DNA of 64,000 nt from Lates calcarifer (GCF_001640805.2 NW_026116468.1:1-64000), one strand, 5' to 3'; positions 39,841 to 53,877 are shown, counted from the stretch's first letter. Notes: generated by a model not told the origin, from the letters alone. Program-made: numbers and translations.

Positions 39841-42800
39841 GGAGAAAAGTGAATTCCACTAAGAAGCTTTAATCATTTACAATTTTCACTTGAACAAGAA
39901 ACACTCACAGCATAGACAGACACTAAATAGGTAGTCTTCTGTCATTTACTAAAGGTTTATTTTTCTTTTCCTCTCTCTCCTTTAGGCTTTTTGAACTTTC
40001 TCTCCAAACTTGGGCTGGAGAAATTTTATCCCAACAAACTCACTCTTCGGTCTTTCTTGGAGATCAACAAAAACAGCATATCTGATGAAACTGCCCAGTC
40101 AGTAGGGGAAATGCCATGGTGTTTTTTAAAAAAACTATTTAATATCAATGCAGAATGTAGGAACTGTGCACAGTTATCAAACAATGAAAATGGTGGTGAT
40201 GTTGATGATGAAGCTGAAAATAATGATTGGCCTGATGCTGACATATACACTGCAGATGATTTTGAAGACACAAAGATTAACCCTCTAGACCTCATAGTAG
40301 CTCTCTTCCTTTGTGCTGACAGCTTCTTGCAACAGGAGATTACCCTCAAAATGTCAATGTGCCAGTTTCCTGTCCCACTGCTGTTGCCCCATGGCAATAA
40401 CAGTCAGTGTACCCTGATGCTGTGGGCTCTGAGAGACATCGTCAAAGAGTGGCGTCCACATGATTTGTCTGAATCAAGAGGGTTTGTTGAAGAAAACATT
40501 GTCCAAGCAAATATACCATTCTATTCCTTTGTGAGGCTGAAGAACTGCAGTTTATCCAAATCCCAGTTTCTGAATCATGTTCTCAGCCGTGGCCAACAAA
40601 ATAACAATATCTTCATACACAGATATGTGGAAGGGGGAGGAGTTAAAAGAAAAATAGCCAATGGATTAGTAGAAGCTTGTTGGTACCTTCCTTGTGGTAC
40701 AGAAGATCTTGACATTTTTCCAGAGCCAGCAGCCTTTGCCAATCTCAGAGGAGACATTGGTCAGTCACTCACACAATTCACCTTTCTTCTTGAAGTATCA
40801 ACTGCTACCTTTGTGTTCCTGGACAAAGTTGAAGAAAATGAGCACAAGATTCTGACATCTCTTCAAGATGTGAAATCCAAACTCTTCTTAGTTGTTAATA
40901 ACAAGAAAGGCAGCACTAGAGAGGAAATGATGTCTGTCAAGACAGAGTTAAATTTACCAAAGACCAGAGTAAAAACCAAACACTCAAGTGTAAATGTTGC
41001 AGAGTTTTCACGGAAAATTTGTGAAACTATCAGGACGAAACTATAAGAAACAAGAACTGCCTTTGCAGGGAGAAAACTGGAAAAGGCTATCACAGATAGA
41101 AAAGGAGGAGTGTAGATTGAAGAAATCTGGTGACTCAAGCCTTGAAGAGCACAAATCTCAGCTACAGGAAGAAAAAAGACGAATAAGGGAGGAGCAAAGA
41201 AAATACGAACTGTCCAAAGGAATTAAGACTTTTATTGAGTACTTATCTTCAAGTAACAAAGAAAAAAGAGATTTTTTTCTTAAGTGGATGAAACTCAAGC
41301 TTGATGCAAATTCATGCAGCATACTGTCTGTGTTACGTAGCAAATTCAAAGAGCAATGCGAGAAGAAAGATGTAAAACTTGTGGCAGAATTAGATCAAGC
41401 TTTGCTGGATAGCTCTTTAGGAATAGAGCATTACATGAGAGAAATGGGACTGATCTATGAGTTCTCCATTATCAACTCATCAAAAACTGCTAATAAAGTG
41501 TCTCATCTTCCTGGTTTGGCTGCTGAAATGCTGTTGGATGGATATCCTTTAGAACTCTTGGATGGAGATGCTTCCAATGTCCCAGAGAGATGGGTGACAG
41601 ATGTGCTGATGGAGCTTCACAGGAAGGTTGAGAAGCAGAGTAGATTGTTGGTACTGACTGTGTTGGGTGTTTAAAGTACCGGGAAGTCAACACTCCTCAA
41701 CACCATGTTTGGTGTGCAGTTTCCTGTCAGCAGCGGCAGATGCACAAGAGGAGCTTATATGCTCTTCCTTAAAGTTGGAGAGGATTTGAAAAGTGACTTA
41801 AATTGTGACTTTGTTGTCCTCATTGACACAGAGGGTCTGAAGTCTCCTGATCTTGCACAACTAGAGGACAGTTATGAACATGACAACCAGCTGGCAACTT
41901 TTGTCATTGGCTTAAGTGATGTCACCATTATTAACATTGCAATGGAAAACTCGACTGAAATGAAAGATGTCCTGCAAATCACAGCTCACGCATTCTTAAG
42001 AATGAAGCAAATTGGTAAAAAAACAGTTTGTCATTTTGTTCACCAGAATGTTGCTGGAGTTTCAGCTCATGCAAAGAGCATGCCTGAAAGAAAACATCTC
42101 TTGGACCAACTCAATGAAATGACTCAAATTGCAGCTGAAATGGAAAGGCAGCCTTCTATAAAAGCATTCACAAATGTGCTGGACTATGACATAGAAAAGA
42201 ACAACTGGAACATCCCAGGACTCTGGCATGGAACCCCACCAATGGCACCAGTGAACATTGGTTACAGTGTAGCTGTGGCAAATTTCAAACAAAATCTTTT
42301 GGATGCAGTGAAAAGTGACAGAACTAATGAAGTCTCAAAGATACCAGAGTTTCTAGAATGGATGAAAAGTCTCTGAAAAGCAGTCAAATATGAGAACTTC
42401 ATCTTTAGTTTCAGAAACACCCTTGTGGCTCATGCCTATGACAACTTGTGCAAAGAATTCAATCAATGGGAATGGGACTTTTTAGAAAAGAGATTCTCTC
42501 CTGGCAGAATAAAGCAGAGTTAGAAATCTTAAATGCTGACAATGAAGCTGAGATGGAAACTTGGAACAGATTGGTTGCATCAAAAAAGTCGGAGGTGTCA
42601 GATAAAATAACAGACCAACAAAGAAAAATTAAGGAGAAACTCAGTGACTACTACAGAAAGAAAGACAGACATGTAAATCTGATAGAGAAATACAAAGTTG
42701 ACTTCATCAACAGTATCAACAGTCTGGCAAATGAAATTCAACATTCTGTGAGTAATAAACTGGATTGTGTTCTTGAGCAAAAAATAAGTTCAAAAAAGGT

Positions 42801-44518
42801 TCAGGACATTCAGAGAGAATACAGAGCTGTGATTGAAGAGCAGGTCATGAAGCTCCTGAGTGACTGCAAAGAGTCCACACTGACTGATGAACAACTGACA
42901 CATGAGTTTGAAAAGATGTGGAATGGAGCTACTGTAAATGTGTCTGGCCTGAAAGAGCGAGATATTGCAGCATGTGTCCTCAATCAGTTGAGAAAGAATT
43001 TCTCAAACCAGAATGTCAATAAAGAACTGCAGAACATTGGAGACCTAACAGATATCGGGAAGGATCAATTTAAAACCACAAGAGACCATGTAGACTCCTA
43101 TATGAAGAAGTTTCAATATTGGTTTAGTGGAGATTTGCAGAGCTTTGCAGACAGTGTCATTGACACTTCCACAAAGTTTGTTCTTGATAAAACAAAGGCA
43201 AATGGAGATTATCATGACTCCTTCACAAGGGATATTCTGAAAAAATAGATGAATCCCTTCAACAAAACTACAGGCATTACAAAACAAATTCACAGTTTGA
43301 GATTGAGCTGAAACTTCACATTTGTGGCATTGCCTCAAGAGAGTCTCTCAAAATGCACAAAAAATTCTTGTCAGAGAATGATCCTCAAACTCAGTTAGAG
43401 AAGTACAAGACTCAGTACCTGTCAGATTTTCTTGACTTATACAAACAAAGAGATGATTGCCAACGAAAAGCAACTGCTTTTGTCCAATTGTGTATCAAAC
43501 CTGCTGTAGAAGAGTATATCAGTAGGTCTCTGGGAGTAGATATTGTGGATGAAATTTTGACAAGTTGCCATTCAGCAGAGTACAGCTCACGTTCATTTTT
43601 CCAGTACAACATCCAGAAAGAGCTGCTGAAAAAGGAAGACTTTGAGAGTTTTGTCAAGTACATTGGTAACTATGAAATATATGTGAAAGATTGGATATTT
43701 CAGCACATCCTGAAAAAATGTCAGAGGACAAAACTTTGTGCAAACTGAAGAATATGAATCTGAACGTAATAGTTAAAAAAATAGCAGAGGCAATAGAACA
43801 GGCCTCAAAAGGAGAGGATGGCGTTCTGCTGCCAGACAACAAGGAGAGCATCACAGAGCTCATCAGCAACATGCGCAAATATTTGACTAAAGACATCTCA
43901 CTTTCAGTGGAGGATGAAAAAACCACCTTGTTCCAAATCCAAAGTCCATGCCATCCGTTTATTAACAGCCTCAAGATCTCAATAGAGGACTTAAAAAAAG
44001 AACTTCAGTGGGAATTCACAAACTCCGAGGACATCACTGAAACATTAAACAAGCTTCCTATCAAACCACGGGACGAGCTGTTCAAGCGGGTGTTTGGCTG
44101 TGGACATCAGTGTCCATTTTGTAAAGTTCCCTGTGAGGCTGGAGGCAAAGAACATAAGCAACATCATGCAGCTATTCATCGACCACAAGGTCTTGGTAGG
44201 TGCAGGGATCTAGACACTAAAAAGCTAGTTGAAACACTGTGTACAACTGATGTTCATAGTGAAAAAAGATTCTCAAATGCAGACACTAAATGGGAGTGGC
44301 ATCCTTACAAGTACTACACCAAGTACTATCCAGACTGGCTGATTCCTCCAGACCCCACCATAGAGGCCTCTGACTACTGGAAATATGTCCTAGTACAATA
44401 CAATGACAGATTTGCTCAAGAATACAAAGCCAAGCCAGCTGATGTTCCAGAGGCCTGGAGGAGAATCACAAAGGAACAAGCACTGAAAGGTCTGAAAGAT
44501 GCCTTCAACATGAAGTGA

Positions 44519-47500
44519 ACAACACACAATGCTGACAAATATCTTTAAACAAAACAACATTTAATCATGCAAGAACTTTTCATAAACATATGTAAACTTT
44601 GGAGAAGCCGAAAAGAATACAGAGCCTGAACAGTCAAGGTATTCAGCAGAACAGTCAAATTAATGATATATATATTATATATATATATATATTAATGCTG
44701 TGCACAGTAATGAGGTTGACAATGACAATGATAAAGAAAATGATAATGATGGCAAAATTCATATGAAACAGTTTAGTTTTTCTATATTCATCTTTTTGGC
44801 TTGTGTTTGTCTTTCTTCCCCTTTTCAAGTTACAATATGCAATAAACACTGTGTGGTTTGCAACAATTATGACGCTGAAACAAACTATTGAGCATGCAAG
44901 AAAATGATGATGCTATAGGTTTGTGAAGCACAAAGATCATTTGATGAGATGTTTTCTTTTCTTAACATTTGCCTGTTATTAACACTGTTACTGTGTACCT
45001 GAATATTGAATAAATCAGCATTAGCTGAAATGTATCCAAGATGATGACTTTTTTCTTGTTTCAAATCCAAAGTACATGTCATCTGTTTATAAACAGCATA
45101 GTGATTTCAACAGAGGACTTAAATGAACAACTTTAAAGGCAATTCTAACAAACAGTCTCTTATTTACATCCATAATGGCATTGGAAAGCTACAGGTTGAT
45201 TTATATTGGATACATGCAGAAATAATCTCACTGCACTGGTAGATTTATTTGGTTGTTTTGAGAAAAGTAATGGCATGATAAGATGCAGTGTTTAAGCTGT
45301 TCTAAATATTGTGTAAGACATAAATTCTTCAGCAACTTATCACTCAGGCACAAGGGGGCATTCAAACCACATACAGTTCACAATGAATAGTAGTCAGAAA
45401 TACAAAATGCTTTCCAAATGAGTGGCTTTCAATTGCAGGTGTAACAGACAACAGTAATTTCACAAAAAAGTGACATGAGAAATATGTTTTCATTAGATAC
45501 AAAACAATAATATTTAAACCATTCCATACCCACAGCAGCTATAATTCTGTCTGGTAAGAATTTAACTTTTTTTTTTCTTTAACTTTAGTTTTGAGCTTGT
45601 AAATTAGCTGTTGCTGCGTCACATATCATCTGACTAACTTAGCTGTGGTTAAAAAAAATTAACTTTTACTTCATTGGTCGTCATTTCTACCCAGTAGTTT
45701 CTGTGTGAGTCTCTGCTTGTGTTTATTTGCTTTTGTAATAAAGTAGGGCAGAGGAAAACCAGCACAAATACACACAGATATAAACATACACACATAACTT
45801 GCAGAGTGGAATGCTGGAGATAATGCTGGAGATTTTGAAAAAGAACAGGGCGGCAGCAGGAGCCACTCCTCTCACTTTTTATCTGTTACACATGGTGGGA
45901 GGAGCCCAGTGTCAGTGTCACAGTGACATCACTGACAGAGGTAGCGGTAGAAGTAATACAAGTTAAAGTCTGATTTTTCTTGTGAGAGTTAGTGAAATTA
46001 AACAGTCTTGGTAAAATGTACAGTACTGACAGGAGTGAAGAGCAGTTGAGTTTAGTGTGGCTGTCAGGTGATATCTTATCTCTACATATATATCTGAATT
46101 TCATGAGAAATGGAAAAGTTAAAAAAAAAAAAAAAAAGAAAAAGAAGAAGTATATTTTGGTCTTACCTTGCACTGAAAGTAAAGAAGAAGAAGAAAGGGT
46201 AGATGCACTTAATGGCCTCCCATTTTCAGAGTGACATCACTTCTCATGCTGAACACCCAGATGAGCTGCATTCCACAGCTTTACTCCTCCTCCTCCCTGG
46301 CTGAAGCATGTCTGTAGGTGAGTGTTTGGGTCACATCCACCCACTAGCCTGAACACACACAGTGAGAAAAGAACAAGGACCGTCAGTGAAACTGAGAGCA
46401 GCTTGAACTAACAGGTGAGTCTGTTAAAATTTTTCTTTGAGCTTTAATTACTTTATGACATGGTTGAAGAGACACTAATTATCATCACGTAAAAAATGGG
46501 GTAGTTTTTCAGGAGGCTTTTATCTATCCATTCATTTATCTTAATAAATGAACAATATCATATTGTACGCAATGGCACTGAAGCTTCTCCACTGAACAGA
46601 CAGAATAATTAGTTTACATTTGTGAGCAGCTATATATATATGTATGTACGTATAAAAGGATGAGCAAACAAGACAAGCTAAAAAAAATAATTAATGAAAG
46701 CATTCATATTTACATTAAGTCGTAGTTTATAAGTCATAGACTAAAGAAACTGGAGCTACGATAGTGATTTGGGTAACTTCAGTTGTAGAGCTTAGAATAC
46801 AGTTCATTTATAATACAGACAATACATTTAATGAGATGATTTTTTTCATTCTTCAATCAAGAAAACAATCTTCAGGTGAAACTGAGTAGGTTGAGAGTTA
46901 CATCATTTGAAAGATGTTTTTTTTTTTCATTATGATAAAATATTTCTTCAAGGGGAAGTCTACTTCTTAAAGCATAAAAACACATTTTCTATCAGGTATA
47001 AGAGAAGCACTTTCATCAGCTTTAATTCTAACATATTTTCAAAAGTAACTGGAGTTAATTTTTTATCCACAAAAAGAAAATTATTTTTTGTGGCTACAGT
47101 TTCCAGGGTTTTGAGGACTTTTAGTTCTTGAGTATGTGAGTGAGTATTTTCTGAATGATGGTGACACTGAAAGTTATTCTGAACAGTGAGGTTAGTAAAC
47201 AGAGAATGGAGGAATGTGTGGGTGGAGTCTGAGTCCTCCAGGAATGTCAGCGTGTTCTGCCACATTCCTGCCCGCAGCAAATCTGTGCGTCTCCCCTTGC
47301 AAACATGAGACAAGTACACAGACACAAATCTTCACACACTTCAAACATCTGCAAAACTCAAACCTGCCTCTTGTGTTAAACTGATCACTGAGGCTACTGC
47401 TAGTGTCTGACCTGAATAAGTTCAGCCAGAAAGATATCTGGTCCTGTCAGGCAATATGTTCACATATGGTGTTTTGCACCTCGTTATACAAATGTTCTGG

Positions 47501-49730
47501 CAACCATACACGTCAGTGTAGTATCACTAGTTTGGACCTAGTCATGGCACAATTCTGAACTGTCACATTAACATAAAGGCTACAGTAGCACAAATGTGAA
47601 TGTGAATACACAGAGATAGACACATGTCTTCCACCTTGTTAAGAACACTGTAATGATGTATCATCTTATCATCATATTTATCATACCTACACCACCTGCA
47701 ATAATAATCATCAACAGCTCCTCCCTATATTTTCAAATTCACCAACAGAGATGTGCAACCAGGCTACAGTTAATACTTTATTGCAACTGCATGCTGGGAA
47801 GTCATCTAATAACCTGACAATGTCTCATATAATCAGTTGAGTCAATACTTGGTTAGAAATTTATAGTTTCAATTCACTATATTGACCTAGGTTTTCAGGT
47901 AACTATTAGTGTCCGTTGACTTCAGTTGAAAGACATATGAACTTAGTTAATGATTAGAGTTTGGTTTACCGAAACTGCACAGTGAGTTTTAACTGTGTAT
48001 CTTTTGAAGACCACAGATAGTGACATTTTATGACTTCACAGTATCTAATGTTGAATGTGCAGTAACCAGGAACTCCAGCTGTCAGGTTAATTTTTTGTTT
48101 GTTAAAATTACAACATTTCCCTCTTCAATGGAGCAGAGAAAAAGTAGAAATTAGCAAAAATGTAATCATTTGAGTAAAACAGTAAATAACCTGTGAGTGT
48201 GTAGTATGTATTCAGTTACTCCCCACCTTTGTCTTTAAGCATTAGAGAAATGCTTTGAAACAATTTGAAGTGAGAACTGGCCTCTCCAGATCATCTCTCC
48301 TGTAACTGAATGTAAAGGGGAGGAGGAGTGACAACAGTGAAAGTAGAAAAAACATATTAGCTCATTTCTTTCTTTTGCAAAGAAGCCTGATTGTCTTCTT
48401 TTCCTGTAACACTGAGAGTGTGAGAAAATTCCAGAAACCACCAGTCTGGATACTGACACTATGACAGAATGATATTTTATACTTGTTTCCACTCTCAGGC
48501 TGGTTCAGTTTTCATACGTCACCCAGGTGGAAGGTTACAGTATTGTATGGAAACAGCAGGGTGAGAAAATCACCTTGTTCCCATTATAGAGATGAGCAAA
48601 CTCTAATCTGAAAGGCTCCAGGTGTTTTTCATTTATTATATTCAACAATGTCAGAACATTAAATAACCCAAAACAAAATATATTTTATGGGGAAATGTAA
48701 TGCTGCCTGAATTAGTGTTATTTAACTTATCAGAGAACATTCATGATCTTTGCCAGAAAAACGTTTACTGCCAACATTTTTTATTTGGTTATTTAGACAA
48801 TATCTCCACATGGCAACTAAATGTGTTTAAGGGGTCAGCTGACCCAAATCTTATCCAAACATTTTTTCATGTGCCCCTGTGGGATCTCATTAGAGTATCA
48901 GGGTTAATGTGTAATGGAAACTGTCTGAGATTTCACAAGACAAAAAAAACAGTCAGATCGCCATGAGAATAAAGTAGTAATTTGGAGAACAAAGTCATAC
49001 AAACTTCAACAACATTTCTGAGATGTTTACATATATTAATAATCTGTTATAATAATCAGGTAGTAAGAGCAGTTTGACAATTTATGTGTGAGTGATATGG
49101 ATGCCCTTAAGTTATTGGGTTCATGAATAAACACATTTGAAATGACACCAGTAACATGATGCATGAGCAGGTGACTTGTCACAACAATGACTTGGCTTCC
49201 TCTGCAAAGAGATTACAATACAAGTTTATCATGGCATCAAAAAACACATTATGTCTCTCACTTGTCTCTTCTTCCTCATACAGTACGTGTCTGTCACCTA
49301 CACGTCACAGAGATCATTCAGATATGCAAGATATTTTTGATGACTTTATGACTCTTGACATTTAATTTGTTCAACCCTAATAGTGTTATAGATATAATAC
49401 AGATTTAGTTCTCTTTTGTATTCATTGAAAGGTAGTTACTCCTATCTGTTTGCATCAGCTCAGTTCTTTTGTTCAACCACGGGCCATTTTATAAACACTG
49501 AGTTTGATTTTATTGCAACACCGATGCACCACAATAAAATATGAAAGAAAATGTCATGAGGCAAATGTAAAATGCATCACAATCTCAACAACAAATTCAC
49601 ATGACAATGTATAACCAGCCATTTTTGTTGAGGATTTTAATGGTTTATACTGTATGTGCCCCATTATGCACTGTAGCAAATTACTGTAAAGAGAGGTCTT
49701 ACCAGAATTCATGTGTATGAACAGTGTCCT
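44519..49730. other. 3' flank of GVIN copy 3 and gene-poor stretch
   Basis: The first 500 bases repeat the GVIN 3' flank modules (near 44,695 and 44,900) and include a TA microsatellite (about 44,665-44,692). Further on are an A-run (about 46,121-46,137) and donor-like sites at about 46,317 (TGTAG|GTGAGT) and 46,413 (AACAG|GTGAGT) that could end non-coding first exons of a downstream gene. No coding exon is supported on either strand. Confidence 0.4.
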
Positions 49731-49733
49731 TAC

Positions 49734-51184
49734 CTGCAGATTTTTGTTAATCTTGTGGAAGTAGATGCTTAGCCATTCCTCCTTCAGGTTGCTTGTTTGC
49801 CATCTTGATCCTGCAGAAGCTGTGTACAAACACCAAACATAAGTCCTCACCACAAAAAAAACAATGACCTGCAATACAACAGTAGAAGCAGAGTAGGAAT
49901 TTTTGGCACAACCTGAAATACTTCCTATGTGCACAGAAAAAGGAAAAGGTTGACAGAAGTCTAACACATGAGGTGACAGTGAAACAAATGAGAGTTGCTA
50001 CAATCACAAAATGTTAACATTGAAGTAAAGTACAGCAAAACTTCCAATTTTAACAATTTGGGAGTATAGCATGGTATATTTCAAGATGGTTACTCCCATG
50101 GATGGTCTTGTGCTCACACTATTTCAATAGTTTTTTTTTCTTGAAACATATGCTTGTGAAGAAGTAAAATAAGAGACAATTAGAGCTTAGCATTACCTAA
50201 TTTTAAATTAACTGAATCAACTGAATTAATGTTTAAATTACAGTTTAAACATAAGGCGAGAACGACAGAAGGCTACAAACATCTACATGCATGATTACTG
50301 TTATTTTAAAGTGCGCCACACCAGCTAATTTCGGCGCAGTTCCCTTTATCACAATGAATCATTCATTAATTGACTGCCTGCATAAAGCTAGCAACACTCA
50401 CAACACTACACTACGACAAACTGACAAAGTACACAAAATGAAACTTACTTACGCCCTCTTAGTTTACTGTAGTTACTGATAACACTGGTTGCACGTTTAA
50501 AAAGTAACATGGCTACTATAATGTTAACAATTAGTCTTCTTTAAAACCAAACCCCAAAAAGAGAATTCAGCAGGAAAGACAGAAGATGACTCAAAATCAC
50601 TCTTAAAGTTTTGTATTTAGCAAAAAAAAAAAAAAATTCCTTCAATTCTATTCTTTCCATAAACTCGCATCTCTCTTTTACTTTCTCTGTCTCTCCAGTA
50701 GGTGGCGCTACAATGTAATCGTCTGTACTCCTAAAGAGTACTCCTTTTTTCAACGTGAAAGGTTGTATTAAGGTGTTTTGGAGCTCCATGTAAGGTTTGG
50801 TGCAAAAACAAGTTTTCTTCGTTGAGTTACAGCTCAGTAACTTATCGATTATGACACTGGGAGGCGCACTCTACCACGAAAGACCTAGTAACACACCCAT
50901 AGTATAGGCTGCTAAACAGCAACTGAAAAGCAAGAAAAGTATTAGTATTGGTCAACAATTATCATATACCAACAATAGTATGTTGTGGTGATTTCGGTTC
51001 TTACAAAAGTATTGTTCATTAGAGTTCGTTGGGAAACATGTAAGTTGTCTAGTGCAGTGAGATGTTGAGCAAACCTACCAACAATTGACCGCGCAAAACT
51101 TCCACTCACATCCACAAGCTTCCGTTCACGTGCCACGTTATTGTAAATCGGACACGGTAGTCGAGTCGTTCTGGCACCGTTCAA
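49734..51184 (-). CDS. Candidate unidentified gene, first two coding exons
   Basis: Exon 51,079-51,184 begins with ATG and reads MNGARTTRLPCPIYNNVARE, ending SIV plus one base at a G|GTAGGT donor. Exon 49,734-49,810 follows a TTCTGCAG acceptor, enters in the same phase (phase 1) and reads GSRWQTSNLKEEWLSIYF then HKINKNLQ up to a strong CAG|GTAAGG donor. The joined 61-residue start is Trp/Lys/Glu-rich and looks like real protein. The first exon lies in a local CpG-rich patch (about 51,070-51,250). Later exons were not found with confidence. I do not recognise the family. Alternatives are a non-coding transcript or chance. Confidence 0.45.
50695..50708 (+). promoter_or_regulatory. CTCF-like core motif
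   Basis: CCAGTAGGTGGCGC matches the vertebrate CTCF core consensus CCASYAGRKGGCRS at all 14 positions. It lies between the GVIN array and rassf7, inside the candidate intron of the minus-strand gene. Confidence 0.45.
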
Positions 51185-51440
51185 GTTACCTCGGAAAGTG
51201 GGTAACTTGGCGGTTCACGATTCAAAGATCGTCTCTATCATAAACGGGTCAAAAGTAATCATGTTTTGTTGAATATCTGCGTGCGTTGCTTGGTTTATGA
51301 GGGACTGTTTGTGAATAAAATGCTAGAGTCAGGCTGGAATGACTGTTATTTGCTAATGCAGTGAGTTAAATATCTTACAATGTGGGAAAGTACCTCAGTG
51401 CATTTGCTCACATAAAAGCTGCTGATAAAAAGGTGAGAGG
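51110..51440. promoter_or_regulatory. CpG-rich patch, probable rassf7 and divergent promoter
   Basis: CpG density rises at about 51,110-51,250 within otherwise CpG-poor sequence, with a CACGTG E-box-like site near 51,127. A donor-like AAAAAG|GTGAGA at about 51,431 could close a non-coding rassf7 first exon that joins the acceptor at 51,906. No TATA box was seen. Confidence 0.4.
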
Positions 51441-51940
51441 CAGGTTTTCTTTCAGCCTTTTCTAAGAGTTGATAAATACTGAGTGTTACCTTTGACTGCT
51501 CAGTTACATCTGTTTAGCTAATGATGTAAAGGAAAAGTTTAATTTTAGTGCAACTTTTAATGCAGGACATTGTAATAGTAATTTTTCATGTTTGCTTAAG
51601 TAAGTAAGTAAAATGACACTGACACTTATGCAAAAATCATATTTTAACCCAGTATTGTTATTTTTTAGTCTCATCCACTGATTTGCAACATCACCTGCAA
51701 AGGATACCATGGTGTACATTTCTATTGGTTTACAAATATAGATTATCTATGAGTATATATCATTTAAAAACCTAGTCCTTGCAGTGATGGTTTTGTTTCT
51801 TTTGTTTCTTTTTAATTTTTTAACTTAATTGTTTAATGACCAGTTGTTTTAATGCTAACCAAGGTTAAAGTACAGTTCACTGATGTCTATGTCTGTCTCC
51901 CTGCAGGTCATTAGTGGAGCCTTGTGCTGCTGAGTGAGTG

Positions 51941-53877
51941 ATGGAGCTGAAGGTGTGGGTGGAGGGTGTGGTCAGAGTTGTCTCCGGCCTATCACTAAAC
52001 ACTTCCTGTCAGGATGTTGTGATAGCTCTTGCACAAGCAATTGGTGAGTTTCTCAGTTTTCATTCAATACTGCTTCTTTAAATCTTTCCAAAATTACTGT
52101 TATTACTTTTACTTTGTGGACACTGTTTTGGACATTACAGTAGCTTTCCTGTAACACCATCCTCAGGTCACCCTGTCAATTGCTAACATGGAGCATCTCC
52201 CAATGGGATCATTTTTGATTTGATGACTTTACTGCTTTTTTTCCAGCACTCCTCTTAGGATAAACTTTATATTTTTATCCTCACTTTACGCTCTTTAATA
52301 GCAGCATCATCAGTATGTCGTTCACTTGGTCCAACGGTTATGTGTTGCAGGGTGCCTTGCAAAATCAAGACCAGCTAAGATTTTAAGTATTTTACTGCAC
52401 TGCCACAACACAAATATAAACTGTTCCTGCAGCATTTTTCTTACATGATACTACTGTTGAATATTAATCCTTCTTGTATCTTTGTTTTCTGTAGGTCAGA
52501 CGGGTCGTTACATTCTTATCTTGAAGTTAAGAGGGAATGAGAGGCAGCTAGTTGCAGATGACTGTCCTCTGCAGCATCTGGCTAAGCTGGGACAGCTGGC
52601 TCAAGAGGTGCAGTTCGTTCTGCGGAGGACAGGTCCCAGTCTCAGTGAAGGTCAAAACACACCATCCAGAGAGAGACGTCTTCCCCTACCCAGACCACCA
52701 GAACCAGAGCCGCTCAAACACAGGGATACACACAAGGCTCTGTCCTTCAGTCTGGGTCCCTCAACACATCCCAAGAGGACTAAACCAAACAGGGCCTGGT
52801 CTCCATCACCCAGAGCCTCCCCAGAACCACGAGCTTCCCCTGTCTCTTTCTTAGATGCTCCCAGCTCTGTGAAGGCTGTTTCCTCTTACTCCTCCAAAGA
52901 GGAGGTGTTTAGGCAGATTCTGCAGCAACAGAGGAGGCTACAAGACCTGGAGATCCAGCTTCAAGCTCTGGAGAGGGAGACAGAGGTGTGGGAGCGGGAG
53001 AGGTCATCTGCTACAGTTCCAAGTCTAAACCTGCATCTTGCAGATGAACTGGAGGAACTGGAGCAGCAGCTGAGGCAGAATGAGGCAGAGCTGATGCACA
53101 GAGCACACTGGGAGGAACAGTTACAGGCAGAGATGGACAGAGAACAAGGTATGTGTTTGAATCTGTTTACATCTTCTTCATCCTCTGACATTTCTAAAGC
53201 AAGACATGTTATCACTGTTATCAACAGATATGCACAGACGTCTACACCAGATACACTCAGTAATCAATGAGCACAGTTATCAGATTCAGGAGCTCCAAGC
53301 CCGTTCTGCACATGTAGCACAGGACATACAGCTCACAGCACAGAGACAAACATCCCAGCAGCAGGAGGAGGCCCTGAGGCCTCTGAGGCAGGAGCTCCAC
53401 AACCGCTTGCAGCAGGGAGATGAACTGGAGACAACACTGTCACAGACACAGAGGGAGCTCCAAGCTGCAGAGGAAATCCAACAGGTAAAACTCCTCCATC
53501 ATCCAGTATTCTATTTAAAGGTGTGTGTGGAGTCAAAATAAACCACAGTGTGTGTGTGTGTGTTCACAGTGATGAAGGAACACATCACCCAGAGCAACAG
53601 TGTGACTCACTGATGTGTTTTAATAGTTTCAACAATGGAGCTCTATGACTCAGAGGAATCAGATAAATCATTGCTTTACACAGACGGTACTTGTTGGTAA
53701 TATAGTACTCCTCTATTATTCCAGGACAGATGTGAGGTGATTGAGGAGCTGAATAAGGAGCTGAGACAGTGTAACCTGCAGCAGTTCATCCAGCAGACTG
53801 GTGGTCCAAACTCCGACCAGACTAACTCACTGCCTGTCACAGAAGTTTATCTCAGCAACGCTGGTATCATGGAGTAG
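51941..53877 (+). CDS. rassf7: Ras association domain family member 7
   Basis: N-terminal RASSF protein: an RA domain binding RAS-like GTPases, then coiled coil. The vertebrate protein acts in mitosis, microtubule regulation and JNK control. Coding exons are 51,941-52,043 ([14 protein letters not shown]...), 52,495-53,148, 53,228-53,484 and 53,725-53,877. All have GT-AG borders and matching phases, for 388 aa. The RA domain spans about residues 1-85 and ends with [16 protein letters not shown] Pro/Ser/Arg-rich linker follows (about 90-150), then Glu/Gln-rich coiled coil (about 160-340) and the ending [22 protein letters not shown] and RQCNLQQ favour RASSF7 over RASSF8. The first coding exon also carries about 35 bases of 5' UTR after the acceptor at 51,906. 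No lesion seen. Confidence 0.95.

Larger units (their letters stand above)
38501..44518 (+). pseudogene. GVIN-like very large GTPase, copy 3, multiply disrupted
   Basis: A short phase-1/phase-1 exon 38,501-38,638 has an internal ATG at 38,506 (MIGLLKNSGGVV...) and reads into the main exon 39,986-44,518 (GFLNFLSKLGLEKFYP...). Compared with copy 2: about 150 bases are deleted near 41,040, with a shift and a TAA at 41,044. The Gln codon just before the P-loop STGKS is TAA (41,672-41,674). A conserved Trp is TGA at 42,374. Two extra T occur near 42,480. One A is lost in each of two A-runs near 43,240 and 43,710. The C-terminal 43,691-44,518 is open and keeps the Cys/His cluster. The homopolymer lesions could be assembly errors, but the two nonsense substitutions and the large deletion are not of that kind. 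Promoter at 37,130-37,222. Confidence 0.88.

Noticed and set aside
39986..44518. GVIN copy 3 as a functional gene with small introns
   Set aside because: The breaks do not fall at splice sites; two are plain nonsense changes and others are one- or two-base shifts relative to the intact copy.
47140..47325. Minus-strand open frame of 121 codons as an exon of the candidate gene at 49,734-51,184
   Set aside because: The acceptor is poor, no clear donor exists and the translation has no recognisable motif; not enough support.
51941..53877. Assignment to RASSF8 instead of RASSF7
   Set aside because: [15 protein letters not shown] and [13 protein letters not shown] agree with RASSF7; RASSF8 has IGRTGR, VQLILRRTG and RQVNLQQ.
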